From positions 1 to 24,991 of the forward strand of contig CAZDAM010000050.1 in the NCBI GenBank assembly GCA_964503595.1: DNA of 24,991 nt. The letters run 5' to 3'. Positions 23,372 to 24,991 of the stretch are shown here, piece after piece. The notes beneath the pieces are model-generated. The model was given only the letters and a program-made list of their open reading frames with translations, was not told the origin of the DNA and made no database searches. The translations under genes were made by a program, and so were the position numbers. Source of the DNA: CAZDAM01 sp964503595. GTDB taxonomy: Bacteria > Muiribacteriota > UBA6191. Every line of letters starts with the position of its first letter. The first letter of the stretch is position 1.

Positions 23372-23953
23372 CTAGCGGAAATACTGATCCAGGAAACGCA
23401 AAGCGTCTGTATAAAACGCCCGCTCACGTCCATGGCTGTTTTGCAGAAGATACATAATATTTTTACGGCTTTCCTTGCAGATATTGGCAATCGTGGTTTT
23501 CATGGCACGATCTCCAATGCGATGAATTTTTGCCATCACCTGCAGCATACGGGACTCAAGAGCCTCGACGTCACGCTGAATTGTCTGAATGACATTGCGC
23601 GCAGCATCTTTTTCTTCCTGAAGCAGATGAATATACTGCTTCATAAGCACTTTCTGGTCTTCGTTCGAATTGCTGCTCTGCTGCAGCTTCACTTCCATCT
23701 CCATGACCTGAACATATTTGTCCTTCAGGGCATAAAGCTCATCAATGAAGCCCAGGACTGCCTGACTGTCTTCGGCACCGAGCTCCTGCACAATATCACG
23801 AATAGCAGCCATCTCAGCCCCACGGGACAGTGAGGACTCCGCAGCGCGAGGAAGACCCTTGCGACCGTCAACCGGCACGGTCTCATCGGCATGAACAATA
23901 CCAGTGGTGCCAACACCCAATAAAGCTGCTAAAAGAATTCCTTGAATTTTCAT
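23372..23953 (-). CDS. Small secreted helical (coiled-coil) protein of unknown function
   Basis: A 193-residue protein with a signal peptide (MKIQGILLAALLGVGTTGIVHA) and, after a short polar linker, an almost wholly helical body rich in Glu, Gln, Lys and Met (about 45-175), likely a coiled coil or helical bundle. One Cys is present near residue 158. I do not recognise the family. The ATG at 23953 is chosen because GGGAG lies 7 bases upstream; an in-frame ATG at 23959 is too close to it. It starts 17 bases after the stop of the Gly/Tyr-rich protein and ends at a strong terminator, so the two form a likely pair expressed together in the envelope. Confidence 0.8.
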   Translation of the reverse strand: MKIQGILLAALLGVGTTGIVHADETVPVDGRKGLPRAAESSLSRGAEMAAIRDIVQELGAEDSQAVLGFIDELYALKDKYVQVMEMEVKLQQSSNSNEDQKVLMKQYIHLLQEEKDAARNVIQTIQRDVEALESRMLQVMAKIHRIGDRAMKTTIANICKESRKNIMYLLQNSHGRERAFYTDALRFLDQYFR

Positions 23954-23970
23954 TCCCATACTCCCGTTTC

Positions 23971-24991
23971 TCAGTTTCCAGTCCGGCCATCTTCCAGGGC
24001 TTTCTGAGCTGCAGCGTAAGCATCACGTGCAGATTTGATGCGAGTTGCATCCCCGGTGGCAATAGCTGCTGTCAGTTCCTTGTAGGCGCTGTTGACCGCC
24101 TCCTGCAGTGCCGACAGATTCACCGTAGTGGTAGCAGCCTGAACAGTGCTGCCTGCTGTTGCGGTATTCTGAGCCGCAGCAGCACCCGCTGCTGTTCCCT
24201 GACTGGCAGACGAATAACCGTAGTAACTTGTCGCTGGATAGGCTCCGCCGTAACCTGGGACTCCGTATCCAGGCTGAACTGTGCCTGTTCCATATCCATA
24301 GCCTGGCATGATCGAGCCATAACCCGGCATTGTATTGCCATAACCGTATCCAGGAGTGGCTCCGTAACCATAGCCTGGAGTCGTTCCATAATAGCCTGGG
24401 TACTGATTCCCATAGCCATAACCACCCATATACTGGGAAGTATCATTCAGAACCAGGGCTCCGGAATTGATTTCCTGAATAACCGCCCCCAACTCATTGG
24501 CTGCTGCATTCTTGTCCTGAATGGATACAGCATACATCAGACGGCGAATCAGACGCTCGTTTCCCATCGGAGGAACCGAGCTGATGATCCCCTGAAGACG
24601 AACTCTTGCATTGGAGGAATTGGTCGGGAAGTCTGCCACAACCTGATTCAGCTGGGAAATCAGGAAGGCCGGGTCAATATCCTGCTGACCATAAAATGTC
24701 TGATTGCCGGTCACTCCCCAGCCGATGGCGAGATTTCCTGCATTCCAGTCATTCATGATTCCGTTCATTTCCCGGGAAATCTGCTCTTTATTTCTGAGCG
24801 TGCTGGCCAGATACAGGCGGCGAACCAGATTGGAATCTCCATACTGGCGGGCATAACTCAGAATCTGTTGAATCCGACTTTGAGCCGACATAATGCGATT
24901 CTGATCAATATCAGCCTTCACAAAGCGCAGCTGATCACTGATCCAGTTTTCATCTACATACTGCTGACCATAGCCCATCCCGTAACCAGGC
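23971..24991 (-). CDS. Gly/Tyr-rich secreted-type protein with duplicated helical domain (N-terminus beyond right edge)
   Basis: The frame is open to the right edge, where it reads P-G-Y-G-M-G-Y-G, so the N-terminus lies outside; about 339 residues are visible. Counting from the Met at 24978, residues 12-83 and 104-175 are two related helical units, each with Q-L, A-D, [LIV]-R-R-L and a closing N-[AS]-G-[NA]-L. Residues about 181-245 form a low-complexity Gly/Tyr/Pro tract with repeated P-G-Y-G-Y-G. An Ala/Thr-rich linker and a charged C-terminal helix (AYKELTAAIATGDATRIKSARDAY) follow. No known family is recognised; Gly/Tyr-rich tracts are often structural or matrix-forming, which is only a suggestion. 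It is followed after 17 bases by the small helical secreted protein. Confidence 0.8.
   Translation of the reverse strand, partial: PGYGMGYGQQYVDENWISDQLRFVKADIDQNRIMSAQSRIQQILSYARQYGDSNLVRRLYLASTLRNKEQISREMNGIMNDWNAGNLAIGWGVTGNQTFYGQQDIDPAFLISQLNQVVADFPTNSSNARVRLQGIISSVPPMGNERLIRRLMYAVSIQDKNAAANELGAVIQEINSGALVLNDTSQYMGGYGYGNQYPGYYGTTPGYGYGATPGYGYGNTMPGYGSIMPGYGYGTGTVQPGYGVPGYGGAYPATSYYGYSSASQGTAAGAAAAQNTATAGSTVQAATTTVNLSALQEAVNSAYKELTAAIATGDATRIKSARDAYAAAQKALEDGRTGN

Noticed and set aside
1..24991. CRISPR arrays, tRNA genes, insertion sequences, prophage or toxin-antitoxin pairs
   Set aside because: I found no direct-repeat arrays, transposase motifs, cloverleaf candidates or small paired ORFs. 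The gaps between genes are too short to hide them.

Overview
The window comes from a diderm (Gram-negative type) bacterium. It encodes type IV pilus motors, an outer-membrane beta-barrel with a C-terminal phenylalanine, a lipobox lipoprotein, a LolC/E-like permease and several large secreted proteins. GC content looks close to 50 percent. Gene spacing is very tight: no gap exceeds about 120 bases, and there are several ATGA start/stop overlaps. I see no tRNA, rRNA, CRISPR array, insertion sequence or phage gene. I cannot assign a phylum from the sequence. The mix of PorV-type barrel, NHL protein, Ig-like giant protein and many unrecognised secreted proteins would fit a little-studied environmental lineage.

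Left half (1-12875), all on the minus strand. Reading in the direction of transcription there is a lipoprotein, a PorV/UPF0164-family barrel, an NHL-propeller protein with a helical C-terminus, PilB, PilT, PilC and a short pilin-like protein, then a clear intrinsic terminator. The genes are 20-72 bases apart or overlap, so they look like one long transcription unit, with a possible internal promoter before pilC. Past the terminator starts a giant secreted Ig-like protein of at least 1488 residues that runs off the left edge. The locus looks like a core pilus motor set co-transcribed with cell-envelope proteins. No pilMNOPQ, pilD or secretin gene is present here.

Centre (12960-19771). A divergent unknown membrane protein is followed by a minus-strand miaB-recJ pair (tRNA methylthiolation; single-strand DNA exonuclease) coupled by an ATGA overlap. 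Divergent from it is a plus-strand trio: a methylenetetrahydrofolate reductase, an orphan LolC/E-like permease and a secreted protein of unknown function, also joined by ATGA overlaps.

Right part (19747-24991), all minus strand. In transcription order: a partial Gly/Tyr-rich secreted protein with a duplicated helical domain, a small secreted helical protein, a strong terminator, tgt (queuosine pathway), rpsT (S20) with a consensus promoter and terminator, maf (nucleotide pyrophosphatase), and an unknown anchored protein with a TTG start. The unknown protein carries a Cys/His signature that also occurs in the pilin.
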